Shown: one piece after another, positions 37,023 through 49,590 of the stretch
How the letters are laid out: every line of letters begins with the position of its first letter
Position numbering within the stretch: the first letter of the stretch is position 1
NCBI RefSeq assembly: GCF_023094245.1
Contig: NZ_JALMEW010000005.1
Location: 186,001 to 250,000, forward strand
Direction: 5' to 3'
Origin: Halomonas getboli
GTDB lineage: Bacteria > Pseudomonadota > Gammaproteobacteria > Pseudomonadales > Halomonadaceae
Length of the DNA stretch: 64,000 bases
Made by a program: the position numbers and the translations under genes
Notes under the pieces: generated by a model
Seen by the model: only the letters and a program-made list of their open reading frames with translations
What the model was told of the DNA's origin: nothing
Database searches by the model: none

Positions 37023-37048
37023 AAGGGCTCGAAGGTGCCGCGTCGGCG

Positions 37049-37468
37049 TCAGTCGTCGGTGTCCTGGCCGAGGAAGCGGCGCATGGCGGCCACCGTCTCC
37101 TCGCTGCAGTGGTGCTCGATGCCCTCCGAGTCGGCGCGGGCGACCTCCTCGGGCACGCCCAGCCGACGCAGGGTCGCCAGCACCACCCGGTGGCGGGCGG
37201 CGACTCGCTCGGCCATGGTCTCGCCGTCCGGCGTCAGGAAGATGCCGCGATAGGGGCGGGCGATGACCAGGCCGTCGCGGCGAAGCCTGGCCACCACCTT
37301 GGAGACGGCGGCGCTGCTGACGCCGAAGCAGGCGGCCAGGTCGCCGGCGCGGGCCTCGCCGTGGCGGGCATGCAGGTGGGCGATCTCCTCGACGTAGTCC
37401 TCGACCAGCTCGCGCTGGTGGTCCTGGCGGACGCGCTCGAAGGCGGCGTGCTTGGGCAGTGGGGTCAT
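37049..37468 (-). CDS. mntR: Manganese-responsive DtxR-family regulator MntR
   Basis: 139 residues. The winged helix EARAGDLAACFGVSSAAVSKVVARL and metal-binding residues (GIEHHCSEETVAAM) match the DtxR/MntR family without an SH3-like third domain. It starts six bases after the mntH stop and so forms an mntH-mntR operon. It should repress mntH when manganese is sufficient; a dyad close to the mntH start is a candidate operator. Confidence 0.9.
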   Translation of the reverse strand: MTPLPKHAAFERVRQDHQRELVEDYVEEIAHLHARHGEARAGDLAACFGVSSAAVSKVVARLRRDGLVIARPYRGIFLTPDGETMAERVAARHRVVLATLRRLGVPEEVARADSEGIEHHCSEETVAAMRRFLGQDTDD

Positions 37469-37474
37469 GATGGC

Positions 37475-38758
37475 TTATCCCTCGCCGAACAGGGTGAAGA
37501 ACAGCACGTAGCCGTTAAGGGCGATGATCAGCGCGCAGATCGCGCCGCCCACGACCGTGACGGTGCGGCCGTTGACCAGGTTCCCCATCAGCCGGCGGTT
37601 GGCGGTGAAGCACAGCAGCGGGATCAGCGCGAAGGGAATGCCGAAGCTCAGGATCACCTGGCTGGCCACCAGCGCCTTCTGCTCGGAGATGCCCATCAGG
37701 ATCACCGCCAGCGCCGGCACCATGGTGATCAGGCGGCGCAGCCACAGCGGGATGGTGAAGCGCACGAAGCCCTGCATGATCACCTGGCCCGACAGGGTGC
37801 CGACGATCGACGAGGAGAGCCCCGCCAGCAGCAGCGCCAGCCCGAACAGATGGCTGGCCAGCTCCTGGCCCATCATCGGCGCCAGCAGCCGGTAGCTGTC
37901 GCTGATGGTGGCGACATCGGTCCGCCCCTGGGCGTGGAACACCGAGGCGGCCAGCGCCAGCATGCTCAGGTTGACCAGCCCGGCGATGGCCATGCCGACG
38001 ATGACGTCGAGCCGGTAGTAGCGCATCAGCCGCCGGCGCTCGCCGTCGTTGCGCGCCCGGATGCGGTTCTGAGACAGCGCCGAGTGCAGGTAGATGACGT
38101 GGGGCATCACCGTGGCGCCGAGGATGCCGGCGGCGAGATAGAGGGCGTAGCCGTCGGGGAAGCCTGGCACCAGCAGGCCCTGGAGCAACGGCGCGGCCTG
38201 GGGCGGGGCGAGGATCATCTCCAGCAGGAAACCGCTGGCGATGGCCAGGATCATGGCGCCGATGACGAGCTCCATCAGCCGGAAGCCCTGACGATGCATC
38301 AGCAGCGCCAGATAGGTGATGGCTCCGGTCAGCAGCGCGCCCTCGACCAGTGACAGGCCGAACAGCAGGTTGAAGGCCAGGGCGGCACCGAGGAACTCGG
38401 CCAGGTCGGTGGCGATGGCGACGATCTCGGCCTGGACCCAGTAGACCCACACCACCGGACGCGGGTAGCGCTCGCGGATCACCTCGGCCAGGTTGCGGCC
38501 GGTGGCCAGCCCCAGCCGCGCCGACAGGGTCTGGATCAGCATCGCCATCAGGTTGGCGCCGAGCACCACCCACAGCAGCGCATAGCCGTAGCGCGAGCCG
38601 GCCTCGATGTTGGTGGCGAAGTTGCCGGGGTCGACGTAGGCCACGGCGGCGATCAGCGCCGGCCCGAAGAAGGCCGTCCAGCCCCAGCGGCGGCGCTGGC
38701 CGCTAAGGGTGTGGGCCGCCTTGGCGCGGACCGTGTCGTTGGAAATGGCGGGAAGCAT
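37475..38758 (-). CDS. mntH: Nramp-type divalent metal (manganese) transporter MntH
   Basis: 427 residues with 11 hydrophobic segments. The TM1 motif DPGNFATNIEAGS supplies Asp and Asn metal ligands, and ILGATVMPHVIYLHS in TM6 supplies the Met/Pro/His motif. A further signature is GQVIMQGFVRFTIPLWLRR. It imports Mn2+ (and Fe2+) with protons across the inner membrane. It is the first gene of the operon with mntR. Confidence 0.95.
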   Translation of the reverse strand: MLPAISNDTVRAKAAHTLSGQRRRWGWTAFFGPALIAAVAYVDPGNFATNIEAGSRYGYALLWVVLGANLMAMLIQTLSARLGLATGRNLAEVIRERYPRPVVWVYWVQAEIVAIATDLAEFLGAALAFNLLFGLSLVEGALLTGAITYLALLMHRQGFRLMELVIGAMILAIASGFLLEMILAPPQAAPLLQGLLVPGFPDGYALYLAAGILGATVMPHVIYLHSALSQNRIRARNDGERRRLMRYYRLDVIVGMAIAGLVNLSMLALAASVFHAQGRTDVATISDSYRLLAPMMGQELASHLFGLALLLAGLSSSIVGTLSGQVIMQGFVRFTIPLWLRRLITMVPALAVILMGISEQKALVASQVILSFGIPFALIPLLCFTANRRLMGNLVNGRTVTVVGGAICALIIALNGYVLFFTLFGEG

Positions 38759-38772
38759 CGGCGTGGCTCTTG

Positions 38773-38786
38773 TTAACCGAGGTTAA
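38773..38786. promoter_or_regulatory. Candidate MntR operator upstream of mntH
   Basis: TTAACC-GA-GGTTAA is a perfect 6-2-6 inverted repeat ending 14 bases ahead of the mntH start codon, and a further AGGTTAAACC lies about 15 bases upstream. The GGTTA/TAACC half-sites resemble the DtxR-family consensus. Assignment to MntR rests on position and resemblance. Confidence 0.6.
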
Positions 38787-38893
38787 TGGCTCATCCTCAG
38801 GTTAAACCGGGCGCCGTTGCCTGCCCAATAGAGTCTGTTCGACGTCATGATCGTCGTGGGCTATCGCGGGGCAGTTCCCACGAGGGCCGGGTG

Positions 38894-39787
38894 TCAGGCG
38901 CCGAGGCGCAGGGTCTCAAGCACCACCCGGAAGGCCGCCGTCTGCTGGCGCCGGCTGGGGTAGTAGAGGTGGTAGCCCTCGAACGGCTCGGACCATTCGG
39001 CCAGTACCTCCTCGAGCTCGCCGCGCGCGAGGTGCGGCGCCACCAGGCCGTCCGGCAGCTGTGCCAGCCCGGCGCCGGCGAGGCAGGCGTCGAGGATCTG
39101 CACCACGCTGTTCATGATCAGCGGGCCGCTCACCCGTACCCGTGACTCCTGCTCGCCGCTGCCGAACTCCCAGGCGTAGAGGCCGCTGTGGGTCGGCAGG
39201 CGCAGGTTGATGCAGCGGTGCGCGGTCAGGGCTTCCGGCGTCGGTGGCGTGCCGTGGCGTTCGCGATAGGCCGGCGCGGCCACGGTGACCATGCGCATCG
39301 GCGGGCCGATCGGCACCGCGATCATGTCGGCGTCGATGATGCCGCCGAGGCGCACGCCGGCGTCGAAGCGCTCGGCGGCGATGTCGGTCAGCCCGTAGTC
39401 GGTGGTCAGCTCGACGGTGAGCTCGGGATAGGTCTCTAACAGCGGCAGCAGCCGCGGCCACAGGATGTGGCGGGTGGCGAACTCGTCGGCGGTGATGCGC
39501 ACCGTGCCCGACGGGCGCTCGCGCAGCTCGGCCACGGCGGTGACGTGGGCGTCGATCTCGTCGAGCAGCGGGGCGATCTCGCGCAGCAGCTTGTCGCCGG
39601 CCTCGGTGCGGGTGACGCTGCGCGTGGTCCGGGTCAGCAGACGCACGCCGAGGCGCTCCTCCAGCCCGCGCACCGTCTGGCTCACTGCCGAGGGCGAGAC
39701 CCCGAGGTGCGCCGCCGCCCGGGTGAAGTTGCCCTCGCGGCCCACGGTCACGAAGACCGCCAGATCGTCCAGTCGTTGTCCTGCCAT
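38894..39787 (-). CDS. LysR family transcriptional regulator
   Basis: 297 residues. The N-terminal winged helix (LDDLAVFVTVGREGNFTRAA; GVSPSAVSQTVRGLEERLG) is followed by the periplasmic-binding-like effector domain, with the CrgA-type pattern RCINLRLPTHSGLYAWEF. It is divergent from a cupin gene, which it probably controls. A 6-3-6 inverted repeat lies two bases upstream of its start codon. Confidence 0.9.
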   Translation of the reverse strand: MAGQRLDDLAVFVTVGREGNFTRAAAHLGVSPSAVSQTVRGLEERLGVRLLTRTTRSVTRTEAGDKLLREIAPLLDEIDAHVTAVAELRERPSGTVRITADEFATRHILWPRLLPLLETYPELTVELTTDYGLTDIAAERFDAGVRLGGIIDADMIAVPIGPPMRMVTVAAPAYRERHGTPPTPEALTAHRCINLRLPTHSGLYAWEFGSGEQESRVRVSGPLIMNSVVQILDACLAGAGLAQLPDGLVAPHLARGELEEVLAEWSEPFEGYHLYYPSRRQQTAAFRVVLETLRLGA

Positions 39788-39789
39788 TG

Positions 39790-39804
39790 TGAAGTCTCAC
39801 TTCA
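39790..39804. promoter_or_regulatory. Inverted repeat, candidate LysR operator
   Basis: TGAAGT-CTC-ACTTCA is a perfect dyad in the divergent LysR/cupin intergenic region, two bases from the LysR start codon, so well placed for autoregulation. Confidence 0.45.
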
Positions 39805-39893
39805 TACTGCGTTCAGCATTTGCCACATAGTACCGCTAATATCGCTCTGCTACTTTGGTATCGGTCAACGCCACCACCCCACAGGAGAGTGTC

Positions 39894-40328
39894 ATGAGCG
39901 AATCATCCGAGGACATGCTGGTCCAGCGCGCCGGTTCCGTTGAGGCCATCAAGGGGCCGAGCGACTGGTTCACCGGCACCGTCCGCATCGACAAGATCTT
40001 CAACGCGCCGGCGCCCTCCCGTCTGGGCATGGCCGTCGTCAACTTCGAGCCGGGTGCCCGTACCAATTGGCACACCCACCCGCTGGGCCAGATGCTGCTG
40101 GTTACCGACGGCGTGGGCTGGACCCAGTGCGAGGGCGGGCCGAAGACCGAGATCCGCCCCGGCGACATCATCTACTGCAACTGCGGACGTTGCCACTGGC
40201 ACGGTGCCACCGACACCACCGCCATGCAGCACGTCGCCGTGCAGGAAGCCGAGAACGGCAGCCCGGTGACCTGGATGGAAGCGGTCTCGGACGAGGTCTA
40301 CCTGGCCGGCCCGGTCAAGAAGGACTGA
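39894..40328 (+). CDS. Cupin-domain protein ((R)-mandelonitrile lyase-like)
   Basis: 144 residues forming one cupin barrel. The metal motif reads NWHTHPLGQMLLVTDG (motif 1) and CHWHGATDTTAMQHVAVQ (motif 2), as in small cupins often annotated as mandelonitrile lyase or carboxymuconolactone-linked proteins. AGGAG at 39883-39887 supports the ATG at 39894. Divergent from a LysR regulator, it is likely an inducible single-gene unit. Substrate unknown. Confidence 0.83.
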   Translation: MSESSEDMLVQRAGSVEAIKGPSDWFTGTVRIDKIFNAPAPSRLGMAVVNFEPGARTNWHTHPLGQMLLVTDGVGWTQCEGGPKTEIRPGDIIYCNCGRCHWHGATDTTAMQHVAVQEAENGSPVTWMEAVSDEVYLAGPVKKD

Positions 40329-40360
40329 GGATTCGGGAAGCGTCGAACGACGCGACGAAA

Positions 40361-40400
40361 AACGCCGGCGGGCCCGTTAATTCGGCCCCGCCGGCGTTTA
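40361..40400. terminator. Bidirectional terminator between cupin and crbS
   Basis: AAACGCCGGCGGGCC pairs with GGCCCCGCCGGCGTTT with a single bulge, with A runs on the left and T runs on the right, so it can work for both convergent genes. Confidence 0.88.
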
Positions 40401-40425
40401 TTCGTGTCCTCGACTGGCGTGTCGA

Positions 40426-44373
<3,948 letters not shown>

Positions 44374-44473
44374 GGTCATCTCCCTCGGGTTCCCGCCCAT
44401 TCTAAGCCCCGGTGGAAGGCTGTCCATGTTCGATGGGGGAGGCCGGCGATCCGCCGGCCGGGGTAAGGGCGTC

Positions 44474-44989
44474 TCAGGCGGCGGTGCAGACCGCCTGGCG
44501 CAGCGGGTCGCCGTCGTCGAGCCGGCGCATGGCCTCGGTCCGCGGACGGCCGCCCTCGCCGTCGAGCGGCACCAGCTCGCCGGAGGCGCAGTTCAGCAAC
44601 TGCGGGCGGTGGGTGAGCCGGTCGGCGGCGCTCATCTCGAAGCGGTAGAGGATGAACTCGACCAACGGCTGGTCGTCGGCGCGGGAGCGCGACAGCCCAT
44701 CCTCGTCGATCACCGTGAAGGCCGTGGTCAGCGGCACCACATAGGTCCAGGGACGCCAGAAGGCCGGGTGCTGCTCGCGGGAAACCACCCGGCTCCCCTC
44801 GGGCAGCTGCGCGCGCTTGTGGTCGAACCAGGTGTATTCGTGGTGGATCTGGTAGGCCAGCATGCCGAGGCCGGCGAAGGCCGGCACGATCCAGCGCGGC
44901 AGCCGCTTGGCGGTGAGCGTGCGCAGCAGCAGGGCGATGCCCGCCGCACCGAGGCCGGCGACGATCGCCGCAATCAAGTGCCAAATCAT
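44474..44989 (-). CDS. Conserved small membrane protein, function unknown
   Basis: 171 residues. Two N-terminal hydrophobic segments (residues about 3-25 and 33-50) are followed by a soluble part with FWRPWTYVVPLTTAFTVID, ending in a polar tail. I do not recognise a named domain. It sits between the symporter gene and the crbS-like gene on the same strand, so it probably belongs to the acetate-response cluster. Hydrophobicity and the sequence context suggest an inner-membrane accessory protein; that is inference. Confidence 0.75.
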   Translation of the reverse strand: MIWHLIAAIVAGLGAAGIALLLRTLTAKRLPRWIVPAFAGLGMLAYQIHHEYTWFDHKRAQLPEGSRVVSREQHPAFWRPWTYVVPLTTAFTVIDEDGLSRSRADDQPLVEFILYRFEMSAADRLTHRPQLLNCASGELVPLDGEGGRPRTEAMRRLDDGDPLRQAVCTAA

Positions 44990-45008
44990 CTAGGTCGTCC
45001 TGATACGC

Positions 45009-45068
45009 GTCGGGCTTCCCGAAGGAAGCCCGACATGGAGAGTGGGGCCGGCGCCGCGGGGGCGCCGG
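45009..45068 (-). terminator. Tandem hairpins after the symporter gene
   Basis: A perfect 11-bp stem GTCGGGCTTCC-CGAA-GGAAGCCCGAC (45009-45034) and a second GC hairpin (45048-45068) lie between the symporter stop and the small membrane protein gene. Confidence 0.65.
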
Positions 45069-45080
45069 GAGGATTATGAC

Positions 45081-46847
45081 TCAGTGGTCGACGGCGGTGC
45101 CAGCGCCCTTGGGATAGCGAACGCTCTCGACCAGGTCCTGGATCTCCTTGGGCGGCGGTGCGGTCGCCTTGGAGACGGTGAAGGCCACGGCGAAGTTGAT
45201 GATCGCCCCGACCGCGCCGATGGACAGCGGCGAGATGCCCATCACCCAGTTGTCCGGGGTGTCCGCCAGGTTGTTGGTGCCCGGAATGAAGAACCAGCCC
45301 TTGTAGACGAAGATGTAGACCAGGGTGAAGATCAGGCCGGTGAGCATGCCGGCGATGGCGCCGTGGTTGTTCACCCGCTTGGAGAAGATCCCCATCATCA
45401 GCGCCGGGAACAGCGAGGCGGCGGCGATGCCGAAGGCCAGCGCCACCACCTGGGCGGCGAAGCCCGGCGGGTTGGCGCCCAGATAGGTGGCCACGATGAT
45501 CGCTACCGACATCGATATCCGGGCCGCCATCAGCTCGCCCTTCTCGGAGATGTTGGGGTTGATCGAACCCTTGATCAGGTCATGACTGATCGCCGAGGAG
45601 ATCGCCAGCAGCAGGCCGGCCGCCGTCGACAGCGCCGCCGCCAGGCCGCCGGCGGCGATCAGGCCGATCACCCAGCCCGGCAGGTTGGCGATCTCGGGGT
45701 TGGCCAGCACCAGGATGTCGCGGTTGACGTCCAGTTCGTTGCCTTCCCAGCCGCGCTCCTGGGCGGTCGGGGCGAAGGCCTCGGAGTCGTTGTAGAGCTG
45801 GATGCGGCCGTCGCCGTTCTTGTCCTCGTACTGGATCAGGCCGGTGATCTCCCACTCGCGCACCCAGTTGGGACGCTCGTCGTACTGGATCGGCTCGGCG
45901 GTCGGGCCGTCCGGGTAGATGGTGGTCATCAGGTTGAGGCGAGCCATGGAGGCCACGGCCGGGGCGGTCAGGTACAGCAGGCCGATGAACACCAGCGCCC
46001 AGCCCGCGGACCAACGCGCGTCGGCGACCTTGGGCACGGTGAAGAAGCGGATGATGACGTGGGGCAGGCCGGCGGTACCGATCATCAGCGACAGGGTGAA
46101 CAGCACCATGTTGAGCTTGTTGTCCACGTCCGCCGTGTACTCGTTGAAGCCGAGCTGGGTGATCACCTCGTTGAGCTTGGCCAGCAGCGGCATGCCGGAC
46201 TGGGTGTGCTCGGAGAACAGGCCCAGCGCCGGGATCGGGTTGCCGGTCAGTTCCAGCGAGATGAACACCGCCGGAATGGTATAGGCGATGATCAGCACGA
46301 TGTACTGGGCCACCTGGGTGTAGGTGATGCCCTTCATGCCGCCCAGCACCGCGTAGAAGAACACCACCACGGCGGCGATGATCAGGCCGGTGGTGGCGTC
46401 CACCTCGAGGAAGCGCGAGAAGGCCACGCCGGCACCGGCCATCTGGCCGATGACGTAGGTCACCGAGGCCACGATCAGGCAGATCACCGCGACCAGGCGT
46501 GCCTGCTTGCTGTAGAAGCGGTCACCGATGAATTCCGGCACCGTGAACTTGCCGAACTTGCGCAGATAGGGCGCCAGCAGCATCGCCAGCAGCACGTAGC
46601 CGCCGGTCCAGCCCATCAGGAAGGTGGAGTTGGCGTAGCCGCCGGCGGCGATCAGGCCGGCCATGGAGATGAAGGAGGCCGCGGACATCCAGTCGGCACC
46701 GATGGCCATGCCGTTGGTGATCGGATGCACCCCGCCGCCGGCGACGTAGAAGTCCTTGGTCGAACCGGCCTTTGCCCAGATGGCGATGCCAATATAGAGG
46801 GCGAAGGAGGCGCCCACGAATAGCACGTTGATGGCGAATTGACTCAT
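45081..46847 (-). CDS. Sodium:solute symporter, acetate-permease-like
   Basis: 588 residues of the SSS family with about 13 membrane segments. The N-terminal WAKAGSTKDFYVAGGGVHP and GADWMSAASFISMAGLIAA are characteristic of the ActP/VC_2705-type subgroup that carries acetate or related monocarboxylates with sodium. A loop insert near residues 300-370 (including DKNGDGRIQLYNDSEAF, which looks like an EF-hand-type calcium site) is longer than in ActP. It is downstream of a DUF4212 gene, the standard two-gene arrangement. Confidence 0.87.
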   Translation of the reverse strand: MSQFAINVLFVGASFALYIGIAIWAKAGSTKDFYVAGGGVHPITNGMAIGADWMSAASFISMAGLIAAGGYANSTFLMGWTGGYVLLAMLLAPYLRKFGKFTVPEFIGDRFYSKQARLVAVICLIVASVTYVIGQMAGAGVAFSRFLEVDATTGLIIAAVVVFFYAVLGGMKGITYTQVAQYIVLIIAYTIPAVFISLELTGNPIPALGLFSEHTQSGMPLLAKLNEVITQLGFNEYTADVDNKLNMVLFTLSLMIGTAGLPHVIIRFFTVPKVADARWSAGWALVFIGLLYLTAPAVASMARLNLMTTIYPDGPTAEPIQYDERPNWVREWEITGLIQYEDKNGDGRIQLYNDSEAFAPTAQERGWEGNELDVNRDILVLANPEIANLPGWVIGLIAAGGLAAALSTAAGLLLAISSAISHDLIKGSINPNISEKGELMAARISMSVAIIVATYLGANPPGFAAQVVALAFGIAAASLFPALMMGIFSKRVNNHGAIAGMLTGLIFTLVYIFVYKGWFFIPGTNNLADTPDNWVMGISPLSIGAVGAIINFAVAFTVSKATAPPPKEIQDLVESVRYPKGAGTAVDH

Positions 46848-46853
46848 GCTGGC

Positions 46854-47114
46854 TTACTCCCCGAGCCCGTATTGCTTGTCCAGCCGGTTCATCTTCCAGG
46901 CGTAGAAGAAGATCAGGCCGATGAAGGTCAGGATGGAACCCTGCTGGGCGAACCAGAAGCCCAGGTCGGTTCCGCCCACGGGAATACCCGACAGCAGCGG
47001 GCGCAGCAGGATGGCAGCGCCATAGGAGACGGCTGCCCAGACGACCAGGCAGCCAGCGATCAATCGCAGGTTGGCCTTCCAGTAGGCTTCGGCGTTGGGG
47101 GTCTCTTCGGCCAT
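46854..47114 (-). CDS. DUF4212 small membrane subunit
   Basis: 86 residues with two membrane helices (LIAGCLVVWAAVSYGAAILL; GSILTFIGLIFFYAWKMNRL). The family, DUF4212/YjcH-like, regularly precedes SSS acetate symporters and is thought to assist them. GGAG about nine bases upstream supports the ATG at 47114 rather than the GTG five codons earlier. The stop lies six bases before the symporter start. Confidence 0.88.
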   Translation of the reverse strand: MAEETPNAEAYWKANLRLIAGCLVVWAAVSYGAAILLRPLLSGIPVGGTDLGFWFAQQGSILTFIGLIFFYAWKMNRLDKQYGLGE

Positions 47115-47732
47115 GATATTGCTCTCCACTTGTTGTTGGGATCTGGGAAGTTACTCATAGCGTGCATGGCTTGCCGTCGCTCCTTCCCGGGGTCTCGCGA
47201 CCGGACGACGGCATCATTTTCGGGTGACGAAGTGTCTGGTAGAAGCGACCGCATCCTGGCGGGTTCACGTCACCCAGAGTTCCCTCACAATGCTGGTCAA
47301 CAACGTCGTAAAAAACATCGCAGACTTTCGTATCATGAGTGTAAAGCGATTAAAGTGGCGATGAGTTTATTGATCTAAATCATATTGTTGACGAAGTCTT
47401 CAGGTGTCGAGTGACGCGCCGGGAGGAGAAAAGTTGGACGATGGTCTATTCGCGACTCCGAAACATGGATAGGGCTGTGACCAACGTCTAATGCTTCGCC
47501 GCCTGTCGCATTGATCGAAGAGGGATGTGACTTTGGTATCACGTGGAAAGATAGAGTGCTAATGACGCCGAAATGGCCTAACACCATGGTCTAGATTCTG
47601 GTGGCGACAGGGGCTTTGCTACTCTGGAGACCAGCCCCTGTCGCTCCCGGTTCGTTCGGCACGCTCGAGGCATCTTGCCCGCCGAGTGTGCGCGATCTGG
47701 GGCGGCGATTCCCGGCACGAGGACTCGCTCCC
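47115..47732. promoter_or_regulatory. Divergent intergenic region, symporter operon / DUF294 gene
   Basis: A 618-base gene-free stretch, lower in G+C from 47280 to 47590. It contains an FNR/ANR-like box at 47370-47383 and several AT-rich possible -10 segments. Short frames on the minus strand (47375-47587) lack any sign of coding. GAGGA at 47719-47723 is the ribosome-binding site for the following gene. Confidence 0.6.
47370..47383. promoter_or_regulatory. FNR/ANR-like box
   Basis: TTGAT-CTAA-ATCAT agrees with TTGAT-N4-ATCAA in nine of ten positions. It lies about 256 bases upstream of the DUF4212 start and 350 bases upstream of the DUF294 gene. No -10 at the class II distance is convincing on either strand, so its role is open. 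Confidence 0.5.
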
Positions 47733-49550
47733 ATGATCGACGTCGATCTCTCTCATCCCCCGTTCAGCCTGCTCGATGAGGCCGGGCGAGAGCGCGTTCG
47801 CGGTGGGCTCGATCTGGCCTACTTCGATCGCGACGAGATCATTCTCGAGGCCGGTCAGCCCGGCGAGAACGTCTTCCTCATTCACAAGGGCGAGGTAGCC
47901 GAGCTGGACACCACCCAGCCCGGCGAGCGTCAGCGCATCGGCCACTACACCGGCGGCGACCTGTTCGGCGCCATCAGCATCCTCAACGGCCAGAGCCGCT
48001 ACCGCTTCCGCGCCGAGCAGGAATCGCTGTGCTATCTGTTGCCCCGGGCGCAGTTCCTCGCGCTGTGCGCCGCCTATCCGGCCTTCGACGCCTTCTTCCG
48101 CCAGCGCCTGGCCGACAAGGCGCGGCTGCTGACCGAGCAGCGCGCGGCGGGCGGGGTGACCATGGCCGGCTTCATGCTGGCCCGCGTCGAGGACTGCATG
48201 CGCCCGCCGCGCTGCCTGGAAGGCGAGACCACCATCGCCGAGGCGGTGCGCCTGCTCCACGATGAGGCCGTCGACAGCCTGCTGGTGCAGGGAGAGGACG
48301 GGCCGGGCATGGTCACCAAGACCGACCTGCTCGATGCCCTGGTGCTCGAGGGGCTCGGCCAGCAGGCGCCGCTGTCGTCGCTGGCGCGGGGCTCGCTGAT
48401 CACCGCGCGACCCGATCAGTACCTGTTCGAGGTGCTGGTGCTGATGACCCGGCATCGCATCGAGCGGGTGGTGATCGTCGAGGACGAGGCGCCGGTAGGC
48501 GTGGTGGAGCTGACCGACGTGCTCAGCTACTTCTCCAGCCGCAGCCACGTGGTGAGCCTGCAGGTCGAACAGGCCGGCGACCTGGAACAACTCGCCGCCG
48601 CCAGCCGCCGCAGTGCGGAGCTGGCCGGTGCGCTGATGGCCCAGGGCGTCAAGCTGCGCTTTGCCATGGGGCTGCTGGCCGCGCTCAACGGCCGCATCAT
48701 CCACAAGGCCTGGAACTTCTCGATCCCCGAGCAGCAGCGGCGCGACAGCTGCCTGATGGTGATGGGCAGCGAGGGACGCGGCGAGCAGATGCTCAAGACC
48801 GACCAGGACAACGGCCTGATCCTCGACGACGGCCTCGACTGGCCCGACTGCGGGGAACGCATGGCCGAGTTCACCGAGACCCTCATCCGGCTGGGCTACC
48901 CGCGCTGTCCCGGCAACATCATGGTCTCCAATCCGGACTGGGTCGGCACCGAGAGCCAGTGGAAGGCGCGCATCGCCCGCTGGGTCGAGGCCCGCGACGG
49001 CGACAGCCTGATGAAGCTGGCGATCATGCTCGACGCCCACGCGGTGGCCGGCAATCCGGCGCTGCTCGAGCGGGTGAGGGCGACGCTGTTCGAGGCGGCG
49101 TCGAAGGACGAGCTGCTGCTCTCCTATTTCGCCCGGCCGGTGCTGCGCTTCTCCACGCCGCTGACCCTGTTCGGCTCGCTGAAGAAGCCCCAGCACGGCA
49201 TCGACATCAAGAAGGGCGGTATCTTCCCCATCGTGCACGGCGTGCGGGTCATGGCGCTGGAGCGCGGCATCCTCGCCACCGGCACCCTGGAGCGCCTCGA
49301 CGCCCTGGCCGCCGACGGCAGGATCGAGGAGCGCTTCGCCGAAGACCTGGGCGAGGCGCTGTCGCTGTTTACCGGGCTGCGCCTCGAGCAGCAGCTGGCG
49401 CGCCTCGACGGCGACGAGAGCGGCGAGCCCGATCGGGTGGTGGTGCAGTCGCTGTCGTCGCTGGAGCGCGACCTGCTCCGCGAGGCGCTGCATATCGTCA
49501 AGGACTTCAAGCAGCGGATCTCCCACCGCTACCATCTCGAGTATTCATGA
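47733..49550 (+). CDS. cNMP-binding / CBS / DUF294 nucleotidyltransferase-like protein
   Basis: 605 residues in four parts: a cyclic-nucleotide-binding-like domain (residues about 10-120, GEVAELDTTQPGERQRIG; DLFGAISILNG), two CBS repeats (about 155-275), a DUF294 nucleotidyltransferase fold with MGSEGRGEQMLKTDQDNGL, and a C-terminal DUF294_C helical domain. Proteins of this type lie beside ActP/SSS permeases across gammaproteobacteria. The GSEGRxEQ...DQDN pattern is like the GlnD/KNTase active site. The partner is unknown; a signalling role in acetate response is inference. GAGGA supports the start. Confidence 0.88.
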   Translation: MIDVDLSHPPFSLLDEAGRERVRGGLDLAYFDRDEIILEAGQPGENVFLIHKGEVAELDTTQPGERQRIGHYTGGDLFGAISILNGQSRYRFRAEQESLCYLLPRAQFLALCAAYPAFDAFFRQRLADKARLLTEQRAAGGVTMAGFMLARVEDCMRPPRCLEGETTIAEAVRLLHDEAVDSLLVQGEDGPGMVTKTDLLDALVLEGLGQQAPLSSLARGSLITARPDQYLFEVLVLMTRHRIERVVIVEDEAPVGVVELTDVLSYFSSRSHVVSLQVEQAGDLEQLAAASRRSAELAGALMAQGVKLRFAMGLLAALNGRIIHKAWNFSIPEQQRRDSCLMVMGSEGRGEQMLKTDQDNGLILDDGLDWPDCGERMAEFTETLIRLGYPRCPGNIMVSNPDWVGTESQWKARIARWVEARDGDSLMKLAIMLDAHAVAGNPALLERVRATLFEAASKDELLLSYFARPVLRFSTPLTLFGSLKKPQHGIDIKKGGIFPIVHGVRVMALERGILATGTLERLDALAADGRIEERFAEDLGEALSLFTGLRLEQQLARLDGDESGEPDRVVVQSLSSLERDLLREALHIVKDFKQRISHRYHLEYS

Positions 49551-49590
49551 GGCGTCGGCCGCCGCCTCGTGACAACGCAAGGACATCGAC

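Noticed and set aside
47375..47587. A 70-codon minus-strand frame in the symporter upstream region
   Set aside because: No ribosome-binding site and no homology that I recognise; the region looks regulatory.
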